Positions 38,201-48,663 of a stretch of DNA of 64,000 bases are shown here, piece after piece; the stretch's first letter is position 1; every line of letters starts with the position of its first letter. The DNA comes from Ricordea florida (Eukaryota; Cnidaria; Anthozoa; Corallimorpharia; Ricordeidae): assembly GCA_949710005.1 (NCBI GenBank), contig OX453282.1, forward strand, positions 16,937,945 through 17,001,944. Reading direction: 5' to 3'. The notes below the pieces were generated by a model, which saw only the letters and a program-made list of their open reading frames with translations, did not search any database and was not told the DNA's origin. Position numbers and translations under genes: made by a program.

Positions 38201-41200
38201 GTGCCAATAGTTTGTCCGCCATGTTTTTCGCTTCTGTGGCAGTCATCATGGTAATTGCTTTTCGCGGGAAATCGGGATCCAAAAATAGACACTTTTGTGA
38301 CTGTGCTGATGGCAGGATGTACCGTACAATCCTGCTCCTAGTAATGGGCTTCTGGCCATATTATTAGGACAGCTTTCAGTTCAGTTGACTGGTTGACTGG
38401 TGTTTTTTCACCACGAAAGTTAAGTGTTAGCCTAACTAGAAATCAGGGATGAATTTCATAAGCATGAAAAATGTTAACACGCAAATATCAAAGTGGCTTT
38501 GGATCACCGTACGCAGAAACTGAACTGAGCTGAACTGAGTTGGTACAAGGGAAAATGAGGTCAGAGAATGCATTCTCCATACTCATACTAGGTTCCCTTA
38601 CTATGATAAGAGGACAGCATCCATTTTTAGATCTGAAAACTATTTTAACTGACCAACGGCTGATCTCCTTCTCATCACGTCGTTGTAATTTCAATGCGTC
38701 GTGTGGATGTTGTTTCGATTGATCTCGACTTTCCACTTCCGGTATTGGGAAACCGCGCAGCCATGGAACGAGATATAAATAGATTCCGAGCTAAAAATAG
38801 ATTTTGTCCCCTTATCATATCAGACGGGGTTATGTTCTCTTGACTCATTATTTTCTCTTGGTTGGTACGATACGAGGAATTTTTCAGATTTGGAAGGGAT
38901 TTAACCATAATACTGAAATCTGCATAATCCTTTAAATCATATAAAAGCCCAATCCAATGATTGCTAGTACAGTAAATAGAACTTACCAGTCCCAATTTAC
39001 GCTCTGTGAATGCAACCAGTTCAGATTTGTCATTTAAACAAAACACTGCCACATCCAACATCCTCAAATGTTTCGGTGCTGAAAAAAAGGTACTTTAGCT
39101 ACGAAAAAAAAGCTATAAATGCAAAGTAAAAAATATGCTATCTTTTAACTGACAAAGAGGGTCAAACCAAGGAATCGGTGTGGTATTATTATTTAGAGAG
39201 GTTCAGTTGAATAAGTTGTCAAAAGTAATTATAATTGCATTAAAATAATTATAATTAATAATAATTAATTAATAATGAAATAAAATTATAATTAAGGCCT
39301 CAAATTTGCCCTTTCACGTAACAGAATTCCAACTATTGAGATCATCGCTACAGTAGAGGAAGGAATTTCTCCACTTTACCTTGATCAAAAGCTCTTGGTT
39401 AGAGCTGAGGTCATGAGCATTTTGACACCGTCGTGGCAAACCTCCTCCCGAAAACATAAGTCCTGATGACTGAGGACCAGGCTAAAAACCGACCAAAAAT
39501 CTTGATTTTGCCTACCTTTATTTTAAATTTTGATAATGAATTGCTGCTCCGCTCACTGCGCTCACTCCGCAGCAATCATATTTTGGGTGCTTCTCAGTTT
39601 TGGTACAATAATGGCAGGGTTGTCACCAAGATTTCAAGTTGCCGGGTAATTGTTGTTAGTAGCCGGGGAAGTCGCAAGCGGTCATGTCACCCCCTCAAGG
39701 CCCCCCCCCCCCCCACACACACACACACACACACACAACACGTTTTGGTTTAATTTAAGGACGAAAGTAGCCGGGGGTTAGGCTCCGAGTAGCCGGGGGA
39801 AATCCCCGGCCCCCGGTCCTTGGTGACAACCCTGCAATAATGGTAAGTGTCTAACCCTTCATATACCGTGCAAGATCTTACTCTACCCTCAATGTATTAG
39901 GCAAGACGACGTGCAATAGCAGTCCTATCTGATGTACTGTAAGACTCTATGGTGCTGCTGATTTTCATTCCAAACAAAAATAAAAACATACACTGTATCA
40001 TCATATTACGCACTATATCCCCTGAAAATCCACGAGAAAGTCAGTGTCTGAGTCAACGGTCAAATCAGTGATCAGAATACAATAACTCAGTGATCAAAAA
40101 AATTATCGTTTCCCACTAAGACATTACTTACACTACTTGAGTAAATGATGATAAAATCTCACTGCTGAAGTATCGTAAGGCATACTCCACTATTCCACTG
40201 TGTAGGCTATGTACCCTGACAAGTTTCACATCATTACAGTGAAAGTGATTGTTACTTTGTGTGCCAGTTTGCAACACTTTTGTGCCAGTTGGTGTCTTGA
40301 TTGGCAGATTGCTCTGAACACATCGTAAATTCAAATTCCTACTTGACCAGGCTGACGGTTTTTATCGGTAAATGTGGGTACATATGAGAACACCCCATAT
40401 TGGCTTACGTCTGGGACACAATTAACGAAAATTTTTGAAATGGAAGTGAATTAATTATATACAGTGTATGTTGTCCATTAACGGTTTCGTTCTCTAGCGA
40501 GACTAAAATTTTTTACACGTGAATTTATCCCAAATAGAGCTAGTCCACACGCGCAATGAGGTATGGGGTTCTAAGGAAAACTAGCAAACCTTTTTTGCTG
40601 GCGATTGGCTGCAGAGTAATCCAAACCAGCGATTCTCTGGACAACTGAAGTTTAAAATGATGGCTTGAGATGGTTCCATCTTCATCAATAAAGAAACTTC
40701 CTTTTGATTCTATACAATGCCAATCCTATAAAATTTAAAAACAGCAAGTCGTACAACGAGAAATTCACTTCTAAAAAATCCGTTACTTAACAATTAGACC
40801 CGTAGCACTTGAGGGCGAAGGCTCTAATTGATTTAGTATCACCCAACTAGTCGGACAGAAAAAGCAATAATAAAGTTAGCAAATGCAAGTTGAAGACAGA
40901 TTTATTTGGGAATAAAACAAAAGAAAGCGCCACGAATTTCGCTACTCGAGGACTATTACTAACAGACCTCTAGTAGCGTAGCCAATCAAATTGCGGCATT
41001 TGCATTAGTCCACTAGTTGGGTGATACTAATGTATATTACCCGTAATTGAAGATTACAAAATTCCAATTCATACATATATACATATAGTGGCTCGTCCCC
41101 ACGGGGCTTTTCAGAGTCACTTTTTACATTAAACACAACACAACATAAACTCTTTGCTAAGAATCCCAACTGGCGGAAGGCAGACCAGTTGGCTATTTAC

Positions 41201-44197
41201 AAGCGTGGCCGATGATGTGAAGGATATGAAACTCGGGATTACCGTGTTACATATCCATGTAGGGGTCAGGACGGGAATCGAACCGGGACCTTGACCAGAT
41301 ACAAGTCCGGCGCCCTAACCACTCGGCAAACCTGCCTCCAATTTTTAAAGCATAAGCATTTCCAGATTTAATCCGTGACCAGAATTACAGTCGATAACTG
41401 CTCTAAACATTATTACTACACGTATGAGCTAATGACAGCCCACCAGTGCCGACAGAAATTCCAGCCATCCCAGCCACAAATCAAAGTGGATCATAAAACA
41501 AAACTTGACAATTTTATTAACAGGCTTCTGGTGAACCTCGAAGTGTCGGATAGTATAATGCAGTCGGACAGTATTATGCTTGCAAAACCAAGGTGATCAA
41601 GTCAAGGTACAACTCGCATCGTATTGAACACAATGGTTTTAAAACTGGCCTCTACAGAACCGATTGACCACGAAGACCGTCCTATCGAACAGTTTGCCGT
41701 TCGTTTTACGCAAGAGTTGCAATTCTGGATATTTATGTAAAGTTGGATAGATTGTATGGGGAAGAAAATCATGGCTGGGTCGGAAGAGGGGAATGCAAGC
41801 ATTGTGTTGATTAAGTCTAATCGCAGTATGACCTAACCAGTTTCGGATGGATCACTGCAGCCGAAGGTGCTGCCGTTTCACCACATTGGTTTCACCGTTC
41901 CAGCCTGAAATGTGCCTTGGGATTTTTGGGCGGGGTTGGTATGCGCTAACAACTTATCAACCAACTTTGACAGATTGTTTACGGTTCTGCTAAAAAAATA
42001 AGCAAACGTGAAAGTTGCTACACAACATTTAATGTTGAATTCTTAATTTGAATTAAGTTTAATTTCTACCTTGATTTTTGGCTGGGATAGAACGCCATAT
42101 CTACGCAAAAACTGGTAGAACGTTGTTTTTCAAACACACAATGTATTAGCATCAATACCAAGTCCTCCACCAATGTCAATTCGTATCGATACAGAAGAAC
42201 TGAGCGAGAGACTAAAGCAGCAATTCAAAAACCTTGAGATTCTTTGGTTCTTCTATGTGCTGCCGTTTTTCAATAACTTGAGGGGATCCTGACATGGAAT
42301 CTGTCTTATTGGACGACCTTTCAGTGAGAGAAGAACGCCTTGGACTAGTAGGAGAGTCAACCGCATCATCCACCGCCATTTTCTTCAAGCTTTTCTGTTT
42401 GCAGTCTTCAGCAGTTGCCACAAGTAGTTTGGAAAACTGGAAGTACCAAAAATAAACACTTTCCGATGGGAACTTCTGGTAAACCGCAATCAAGCCAACA
42501 GGGAGCTGGTCATGTTGTGAGTTCGTAATACACCCGTAGATGAAGAAGAATGATGCAAATGAACATATGAAAGACCATATATTTGAAATGCGGAGTAATA
42601 TGTAATGACATTAATTGATCATCGCAGTTATGTACACAACTTAAGCAACTGTGAAATTAAAGCCTGAAAAAAACTCAGCCCTGAACGGGATTCGAACCCA
42701 TGACCTCTGTGATACTGGAGCAGTGCTCTACCAACTGAGCTATCAAGCCAACTGGAAGCTGGTCATTTGCATGTTACGGTAACTGTACTTCTCTGTAGAC
42801 ACAGCGTTAGTTTGGGGAAAACTAAGTTACATTTCTTGATTTTTCTTTGCAGTCTTGTCCATTTACTTTGGAAATATACTGTAGAGATTCACCGCCTTTA
42901 TTACAGGGAGTATTCATTGGGGAAGTCCAAAGTGAATTTGCCTGAACGGGATTCGAACCCATGACCTCTGCCTCAATTAATTCTCAATTAAAACTGCCAA
43001 CGTGACAAGCTCCCAGGTGAAACACAAAAAAACTGGATAAATCAAACGAGTTGATTAAGTAAGTTATACCACCATAAGGCAAAAGGGAGGTGCTGACGCT
43101 CGAAACGTCAGCACCTCCCATTCACCTTACGGTGGTATAACTTACTTAATCAACTCGTTTGATTTATCCAGTTTCTTGTGTTTCAATTTTCCACCGGCGC
43201 AGCACCAGTTTCTTTAGAAACTATCCCCACGATACTTACAGTTGGCTTGATAGCTCAGTTGGTAGAGCACTGCACCAGTATCGCAGAGGTCATGGGTCAT
43301 GGGCTAATATCCGAGTGGCTTATAACCGGATGAAATTTTTCGTTTCCAAGTAGATGGGCCTGTAACCAGGGAGGGGTGGGTGGGGGGTTATAACCAGAGG
43401 GCTTATAACCGGAATTTTACGGTATTTTTATTGTGTTCATATCATGTCCAAACTTAAAGTTCCAAGAAAACTAAACCAGTGAAGAATGGACGTTAGAGCA
43501 AATTATGGTGTATTGTAGGAAATGGTACTGAAAGAATATTCCAAGCTGTTCTCTGAACCTATTTTTTGAAAGAGGATGCACCTGATTCATTAATTGTTGA
43601 AAATTTAGTGGTACAGTAAATATACTTCTGCTATGCTTGTGATTTTTTTCCAAACACCTAAAGCTTGCTAAACTAAACTTACCAGTGCATGGGCATGGGT
43701 ACTTGTAAATAAAAACCGCCCTGCCAAAACAAAGATTAGTTGACTGCCAGACAAAGGTGCAATCATAAAACAAATAATAATGTTCTATTTTGATGCTTTT
43801 GTTCATGGAGTACCTCCTCATAGTCCAGCTTTCCATCCCCGTTTTCATCAGCACTGTACAAAACTGCTTGCACCTCCAATTTTGTCATCCTCTCTCCTCG
43901 CTAAAAGTAAGATGGACTTCAGTTACTCATTTCCTCCTAATATACAAATTCTCTACGATAAACACCTCCTTTCATTGCACTCAAGCAATAGTTGCAATAA
44001 TAAAGAAAGGATATTACACCACAGCTGAAAGATATGTAGTTTACCTTCAAATGGAAGGACACATTTCATTTGTTTTCTAAGACATGAGAAAGTGAGTGGT
44101 AAACAAGCAACAAATAATGGTACAGTACAGAGTCCAAGATTGTAATTGAAAATGTAACTTCAGCTGTGATTTAACCCTTTCACTCCCAAGAGTGACT

Positions 44198-44242
<45 letters not shown>

Positions 44243-44311
44243 ATGGAGACCCCTTGGGAGTGAAAGGGTTAAAAACTATCTCCCTTAACCCTTTCACTCC
44301 CAAGAGTGACT

Positions 44312-44356
<45 letters not shown>

Positions 44357-47300
44357 ATGGAGACCCCTTGGGAGTGAAAGGGTTAAAGGTGAAATAGACT
44401 CTATAGCTTATTTGTGTCTTGTTGGCTCTATGAGTTTGTTGACTGATTGCACAGCAGAAAAGTGAGAGTTTTTCTCTTGTTCTTCTATATTTACTCAAGT
44501 CTAATTGAAAAATAACTTTGTTGAATGGCAACTGAGAAAAGAAGCCCATTATCTTCATGTGTGACGATATAGAAATTCTGCACGCTGATTGGTTGTTTTT
44601 GATATTATCGTGTATGACGATATCATTGTCTAATACCGTTATATTTTTGCACACCAGTGTGTAGATATCGAAGAGATTATAATGATAAATAATGGTAATA
44701 GGACTGAGTGGAGTCTAACTCGGTCTGTAATCATATGATTGATAGCAAAATCAGACAATCACGCAACAAGAGTTAGATTTGTTCATCGCAATGATTACAG
44801 ACCAAATTGGATAACACAAGGTCTTATTACCAATGACAGTTATCATAAAAGTTACAATTTCTGAGAAAACAAGAAGAGACAAATGCAAGTTATGAATGAA
44901 AATATTGTTATTGAGCAAGGTAAACATATTATCCATTTGGAAGAAACCCCCAATTCAGGAGTCTGTACACTGTTTCGGTAGTGATTGAAACCAAGGTTGT
45001 GATTGGTTGACTTAAACTACAACTTTGAATGTCATTGGCTTATTGAACTGTCTGATAACAAACTGCCTGATATCTTAGTGGAAAAAAGGAGTTTTTCTTA
45101 AATCAATCACAATGGAGGAAATTGTAATTTTTGATTATAACAATGATAACTGTACTTGAATGGTTGGGGATGACATGATTAGGAACTATTGAGGGTGATG
45201 CTATGCACTGCATTAAACTGCTTAATCAGATTGCTTATCATAGATACCAGACTGCTATTATATCAACAAAAATGCCCATGCATGTCCAAATTGTGTTTGG
45301 AATTACACTGTCACACGTATTCTTCTTTCCAGCTCTACAATAATGGTTGCCACCAGACATTAATTCAACTCATCGTTCAACTGGCCCTGAGCCAAAGTTC
45401 ATTTGTTGTCATTTTTACTTAGTACCATATTTGAGTTACATGCGTACAGTACATGCATAATTATATTATTTGAAACATTAAATTTTGGCTTTTCAAATTC
45501 ACATCTGATTCTGAATAGATAATCAGTACTCTTGCTATCCATTTGAAGCATAAAGTTGCAGGATTAAAGTTTCATCTGCAAGTAATCAATAACATTTTTA
45601 TGTAATCTCCATATAACAAAGTTGCAAAATTTTGTCTCTTACTGTGGTCAGCATTCTAAACAATTCATCATGCGTTATGAAACCGTCGCCATTGACATCA
45701 ATTCTCTTGAATGCCCTCAATAACAAGTCTTTGGTGATTGGCTTCTCCTTTCTCATGATGTCACAGAAATCATTATAAGATATACTATCTGTTGAAAGAA
45801 ATAACTGAAGTTCATTACTAACAATAAGGAAGTATTCCATAGCATTATTATAATTCTACATTATGTCAAAGAGAATTCAGAAGGGGGTGGGGGAGTGGGA
45901 GGATGTACTGTGTAAGGGAGAGCCAAATAATGCAGAATTGCATGGACAAAAGTACAAACAATACAATCATGCACCTTAGCTGAACTTAGAAACAACTTAC
46001 AATTTCAAAAAATGGCAACCTACTAGAATGCAAAAATGAAATTTACCATATTTTCGTAGTAAAACTGCACCAAAAGTAATGCACTAATGCGATCCCTTAC
46101 ATTTATGTCCCCTTTGGTGGGGGCCGGTTCATTGGTAGGTTACAGTAAATACTCCACAGATTGAAATTCTGGAGCCATGGAGGTTTGAGTAAAATTCTCA
46201 AGGTATGGAGGTTTCTAGGTTCAGGGTATTCATGTTACTAATATTTTAGGCAAGCCTGGCCTTTGATAGTACACTAAGTCTTATGATATTAGGTTTGCTT
46301 TTTGAAAGCCCTGTAGAACCAGTATTTTGGTTCACATCTATTGGGTTTGCATGGCTGTTGCCTTTACAGGATTGTGAGTAATATTGTTCATTTAACATTT
46401 TGGCGGTGTTTTTCTTTGCATGCAAGTCACCTACTTCACAGTTTACGAGCCACATTTACTTGGAATAAAGGTACTTGGAAATTAGAGAGGGCTTTAAATC
46501 AGTTGGGAGGAAGGTGTAGATGTCAAATAGACAGGTTGAACTGAATTGTGGAATTTCTAATGTACATGGATGAGAGTCAAGCTTCGAAATTTTAGATATT
46601 TATTCTGTTGACTACTAATAGGTATTGAAAATTTTAATCAAGGAATCCTAATGAATGCATCTGCCTCTCCAGAATTAAGCCTTTGCAAAGGCAGAGGAAT
46701 GGTTTAACAAGGTTAGCATAAAAATGATTCTTCAAAGAGGATTGGTTTGATAAAGTTATAGAGTATACATGTAGTAAGCTGAGTTTGAAGAATAAAGTCA
46801 CTGACAGTAAACAGCAGATCCCACCTCTATCATCTCTCCAATATTTCTGCACAACACTCTTTGAAGGGTTCCTTCCTCCAAATTGAAGAGCTGTCAGGAA
46901 GAATAGCGATGTGTAAGCACAAGAAAATATCGATATCCCACGCGCAAGACTTCATAAATGACTGGAACATTAAATCAACCATGCTCTGTGTACAGGAGGA
47001 TTATTGGCCAAGCATGAGAACTATTAGATCGCTAAGTATTTCATTTGGCTGAGTTCACGTTTGGATTTAATACAAGTAGATGGGAAATCCAAAATGGTCA
47101 AGATGGATTTACCATGATGCCTACATTTTATATTCATAATTTAACCAACCACACTCCTGAATTTGAAAAGATGGACATTACCAAAACATCTACATCAGCT
47201 ATAGCAATCGGCCTTAAGATGGTCTCATTAATACCCACCAAGAGTTAATTCCTCAACAGAAGTGATTTTCTCGGTTGTGTTACTCAAAACCGAGAGGTAA

Positions 47301-47446
47301 GCAGCCCGACATTCCTTCATAAAGTTGTCAAACTTAACAGTAGATTCTCGTCGAACTTTCTCGGAGAACGATACGTTCGATCCTCTGGATGAAATGCTAG
47401 AGTTGGAGGATTTTCTGTGCGGTTTTGGACGTAAGATATCTGACAT
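26253..47446 (-). CDS. EFCAB7: EF-hand calcium-binding protein, EFCAB7 orthologue, at least ten exons
   Basis: Minus-strand exons with matching GT/AG sites and phases: 47446-47239, 46890-46825, 45788-45643, 43900-43814, 42436-42233, 40725-40590, 39078-38987, 28564-28431, 27900-27752 and 26579-26253. They spell EFCAB7 in order: KECRAAYLSVL; ALQFGGRNPS; NDFCDIMRKEKP; EF-hand DVNGDGFITHDE; EF-hand DENGDGKLDYEE; a Ser-rich linker; SKGSFFIDEDGTISSHHF; ELVAFTERK; EF-hand DLDDNGYLNRQEF with SSGEACDDDAW; DLWVTLDSMGYNKALEL; and SCPFTLEIYC. In vertebrates EFCAB7 works with EVC/EVC2 and IQCE at the base of cilia in Hedgehog signalling. The phase step between 38987 and 28564 shows at least one unplaced exon there; a linker exon between 42233 and 40725 may also be missing. 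The last exon stops at a transposon boundary. Identification is from remembered family features. Confidence 0.85.
26658..27170. mobile_element. Head-to-head SINE pair with shared 15-bp target duplication
   Basis: A truncated minus-strand SINE (26673-26850) is joined to plus-strand SINE sequence (26851-27155). The tails (TTTCACAGCTGC...GATGATCAATTAAT) form a long fold-back. The whole is flanked by ACATGGTTTGCTATT (26658-26672) and ACATGGTTTGTTATT (27156-27170), so it seems to have inserted as one unit. It lies in the last EFCAB7 intron. Confidence 0.8.
27010..27082 (+). repeat. tRNA-derived head of a SINE
   Basis: A-box TAGCTCAGTTGG (27017-27028) and B-box GGTTCGAATCC (27061-27071) sit at tRNA spacing, with a D-stem-like GAGC and an anticodon-like CTGC...GCAG stem. 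It is followed by a T-run and a conserved 3' tail shared with other copies, so it is a SINE promoter head rather than a working tRNA gene. Confidence 0.8.
27539..27623. repeat. Short palindromic element
   Basis: GGTTTCCATATGATCGCAGA near 27539 has its complement near 27604-27623, with further inner symmetry around GATCTGCGATC. Small fold-back element in an EFCAB7 intron. Confidence 0.7.
28660..28860. other. Possible 3' tail of a retroelement
   Basis: AT-rich stretch ending in AATAAAATACCTTATCCTATCCTAT, i.e. a poly(A)-signal-like motif followed by a short TATCC repeat, as seen at 3' ends of some non-LTR elements. No coding part is attached. Confidence 0.3.
29739..29760. repeat. Isolated MITE terminus TTAAGGTGGTACCGGAGGC
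   Basis: The same 22 bases occur in inverted orientation at 36651-36672, the end of another element. The partner end of this copy was not found. Confidence 0.5.
30033..30908 (+). CDS. Small four-exon gene, 121 aa, unknown function
   Basis: Exons 30033-30085, 30170-30287, 30573-30710 and 30852-30908 have consensus GT/AG borders and consistent phases (2, 0, 0), giving 366 nt with stop. The protein is mixed charge: MAAEEATRALDRHFKENG, an Arg-rich middle (GRRRFYRRIFGILW), then GNKIGEGKYRGKALPTYVYP and a C-terminus VYKVTLTDLRGAKWP. There is no signal peptide or membrane segment. A poly(A) signal lies at 30947. It is nested, antisense, in the large EFCAB7 intron. I do not recognise the family; short exons and full splice logic argue for a real gene, possibly element-derived. 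Confidence 0.7.
30947..30952 (+). terminator. Poly(A) signal AATAAA of the small four-exon gene
   Basis: AATAAA 39 bases after the TGA at 30906-30908. Confidence 0.65.
30960..32340. other. Intronic AT-rich sequence without a supportable gene
   Basis: No ORF with recognisable motifs and no clear repeat apart from short A/T runs. Confidence 0.5.
32356..35809 (-). CDS. MBD-like domain fused to a Mutator-like transposase domain with C-terminal zinc knuckle, 792 aa
   Basis: Five exons (35809-35400, 35044-34935, 34568-33085, 32880-32768, 32617-32356) join in frame with GT/AG introns to 2379 nt, with no internal stop. Residues ~38-90 look like a methyl-CpG-binding domain: GWKVIEDKRKL, VFYRYTNPAGKSVKS and a following helix. 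Residues ~205-520 resemble the Mutator-like (PF20700-type) transposase: FRCNGCW, GVTTCDGCWQIRG (D316), a GHLSMRGADN block, VEVNWQDADSS (D393/D395), a Cys/His-rich insert and PESTFSVLTKFR. The acidic C-terminus ends in CKWCGSKTHMRKSHRDCP, a zinc-knuckle-like C-x2-C-x4-H-x7-C. It is nested in the large EFCAB7 intron on the same strand. No terminal inverted repeats were found. Domain names are from motif recall; transposase moderate, MBD tentative. Confidence 0.75.
36151..36673. mobile_element. MITE with TTTAAAGGTGGTA ends (~520 bp)
   Basis: TTTAAAGGTGGTA at 36151 is complementary to TACCACCTTAAA at 36662-36673. The interior is AT-rich with no coding sequence. The right terminus is shared with 29739-29760. 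Confidence 0.6.
36680..37610. other. Intronic sequence without a supportable gene
   Basis: No recognisable coding or repeat structure beyond AT-rich runs. Confidence 0.4.
37613..37690. repeat. C-rich tract with CCCAGCACCCA units
   Basis: About 75 bases of C-rich sequence with three CCCAGCACCCACC-like units ending in a C-run. The minus strand is correspondingly G-rich, with many G-runs. Confidence 0.9.
37818..38352. mobile_element. Short inverted-repeat element with an internal ORF
   Basis: The left arm, about 37834-37907, contains GCCATCAGCACAGTCGCAAA and AAGTGTCTATTTTTAG. The right arm (38278-38350) is its complement with a few changes. The left end starts with a short duplicated GGAGCCCATTACCA. 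Between the arms is a minus-strand ORF (38055-38282). Confidence 0.75.
38055..38282 (-). CDS. 75-aa ORF inside the inverted-repeat element, unknown
   Basis: It reads MMTATEAKNMADKLLAQSVF after a short leader, then Tyr/Asp/Lys-rich sequence (SYLYDEKVDRAIKANLIKD) to a natural stop at the element's inner edge. Amphipathic and charged, with no signal peptide. Function and expression unknown. Confidence 0.35.
   Translation of the reverse strand: MDPDFPRKAITMMTATEAKNMADKLLAQSVFRTYVVQDSFNHSYLYDEKVDRAIKANLIKDITKPQTVIEFLASF
39615..39834. mobile_element. MITE with CAGGGTTGTCACCAAG ends and 9-bp target duplication
   Basis: Ends CAGGGTTGTCACCAAG and its complement bound 220 bp containing a C-run and (CA)n. 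It is flanked by CAATAATGG at 39606-39614 and 39835-39843. Located in an EFCAB7 intron. Confidence 0.85.
41075..41340 (-). mobile_element. tRNA-derived SINE, second family
   Basis: On the minus strand, 41340-41262 has a tRNA-like head: GCCGAGTGGTTAGGGCGCC (A-box region) and GGTTCGATTCC (B-box). A body and the tail GTGGGGACGAGCC follow. It differs from the ATAGCTCAGTTGG family at 27010. Located in an EFCAB7 intron. Confidence 0.7.
42490..42766 (-). mobile_element. Tandem/partial SINE copies of the ATAGCTCAGTTGG family
   Basis: A complete tRNA-like head on the minus strand spans 42676-42751, with its tail at 42545-42675. A second partial head (GGGAGCTGG, AGCCAAC) at about 42490-42540 precedes it, so at least one and a half units are present. 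Confidence 0.75.
42765..42945 (+). pseudogene. Inverted duplicate of the last EFCAB7 intron/exon junction
   Basis: About 180 bases match the complement of 26500-26658: the same intron end (CTTTGCAG), then SCPFTLEIYCRDSP-like coding sequence, then divergence after GEVQSEFA. It lies inside an earlier EFCAB7 intron, with SINE sequence on both sides (minus copy to the left, B-box fragment at 42945-42975 to the right). It is a gene fragment, not an exon in use. Confidence 0.75.
43019..43186. mobile_element. Palindromic element (~165 bp)
   Basis: Arms AACACAAAAAAACTGGATAA... and the complement ...TTATCCAGTTTCTTGTGTT, centred on GTGCTGACGCTCGAAACGTCAGCAC. The arms are near-identical over about 75 bases. 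Confidence 0.8.
43241..43305 (+). mobile_element. Truncated SINE head
   Basis: GGCTTGATAGCTCAGTTGG followed by CATGGGT, then interrupted before the B-box. Same family as 27010. Confidence 0.7.
44172..44387. mobile_element. Two tandem copies of a ~101-bp MITE
   Basis: Copies at 44172-44272 and 44285-44387 are near-identical. Each begins TAACCCTTTCACTCCCAAG and ends with its complement. They are separated by only 12 bases. Confidence 0.85.
44694..44832. mobile_element. Palindromic element related to the 24588 cluster
   Basis: It starts GGTAATAGGACTGAGTGGAG, has CGGTCTGTAATCAT and its complement ATGATTACAGACC inside, and ends GGTCTTATTACC. The termini match palindrome 1 at 24588-24733. Confidence 0.7.
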
Positions 47447-47449
47447 AGT

Positions 47450-47957
47450 TATTACTTGACTTCACATATATAGATGTAAGAAGTTATAAACAAGTTCAGC
47501 AGCGCGGGTTCCACTGTATTTCGAATCTTGATCGTCGCTTTTCATCCATTTCGTTCCCCAGTCCTCTCGACGGGGATTCCACGATGATATCGGCGCGGCC
47601 AGGGCCGAATGTTTTCTGGGTTGCCATGGGCAACTCTTCTCGGTCAAGAGGGACAGAAATCCAGCATGATGGTGAGGAATATGACCGCCTCTGCCATATT
47701 TGCAGTTCCCAGGCAAGAATCATGTCTCGTTTTTTATTTTCTATCTTTGTTGTCAATACCCCTTCAAAATTATCGAAACAAAGTTTTTCTCTGAGCCAAC
47801 TGGACTTTTCTTTCATGGTCTTCAGCAAGAATCTAGGAAAAGTCTTAATTTGGTTCAATGTGTGTTGAAATTTATATTGTTTCTGCAGACAGAGCACAAA
47901 AACCATTATGATGAAACAATTTATTGGATTGGGTTTTTGCAATATCTGTGAGAGTTA
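47450..47957. other. Upstream region of EFCAB7; unresolved ORFs
   Basis: Overlapping ORFs on both strands (for example plus 47584-47868, starting MISARPGPNVFWVAMGNSSR) could include a divergently transcribed first exon, but no partner exon or domain can be identified. The strong EFCAB7 start at 47446 places its promoter here. Confidence 0.35.
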
Positions 47958-48090
47958 GGGACGGACCATTAGAAAAGTGATGGGGGGGTGGGGAATTTTC
48001 AGCTTGCACGAATTTTTTTTTTTCGCTCACACGGTGGGAAATGTCCACTTGATCCCAGTTTTTTAAAGAGACAATTGAGCTCGGCCGATA

Positions 48091-48663
48091 TTGATTCATT
48101 CGACCACAGCTGGTATTGTAGTTTTATTGGCCCATAGAAGCCTGGCAGCTAGTTTGTCTGTTTTGCACCAAAGACAAATCGTTTCTTCGCATCGTGAGCT
48201 TTCTTCTCGTACCAAATTTGCCATATTTTCACTTTTTTTTCGCATTTTTGCTCCGGAGCAAAGTTGGCATAGACATCTGAAGAGCAATCATCGATCTGAA
48301 GTGTGAGTACCTTGTTTTATTTCTTATTTTTTTGCCTTCGTGTAGGATTTATGAACAAATTAAAACCATAGAACCACACTTTTGACTCTACTAAATATTT
48401 TTGGAACCTCGAGAACATTGATTGTTATTTATTTAATATTGAAAATTTGTCACAAAATTGGTGAATTTTTAGGTGGCGTTGAGTGCTGCTGTGGCTGATG
48501 GGGAGCAAGAAGCGAAGAGCTCCGCGAAGAACGACCAAAACTACAGAAAAACTGCGATTTCCCATAGGCGATCTCGCTCAAAGGAGGTCTGAATTAAAAG
48601 AAGAATTTTTAAGAAAATCAAAGCAATTAAATGCTTTGAGGAAGAATTCGAGCCGAATTAATT
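48091..48663 (+). CDS. Possible short two-exon ORF inside the Harbinger-like element
   Basis: ORF 48091-48306 ends close to a donor-like sequence (GTGAGTACC, about 48302). An acceptor-like TTTTTAG near 48475 precedes a basic ORF (48483-48665: KKRRAPRRTTKTTEK ... RRSELKEEFLRKSKQ). A splice-joined product is possible but unproven and has no recognised domain. Confidence 0.2.

Noticed and set aside
38675-39067. A single 130-aa minus-strand gene
   Set aside because: Only the first ~30 codons (39078-38987) fit EFCAB7; the rest reads through a consensus GTAAGT donor into intron.
41262-41340. A second tRNA gene (minus strand)
   Set aside because: Same reasoning: A/B boxes are present, but it is continuous with a repeated SINE body.
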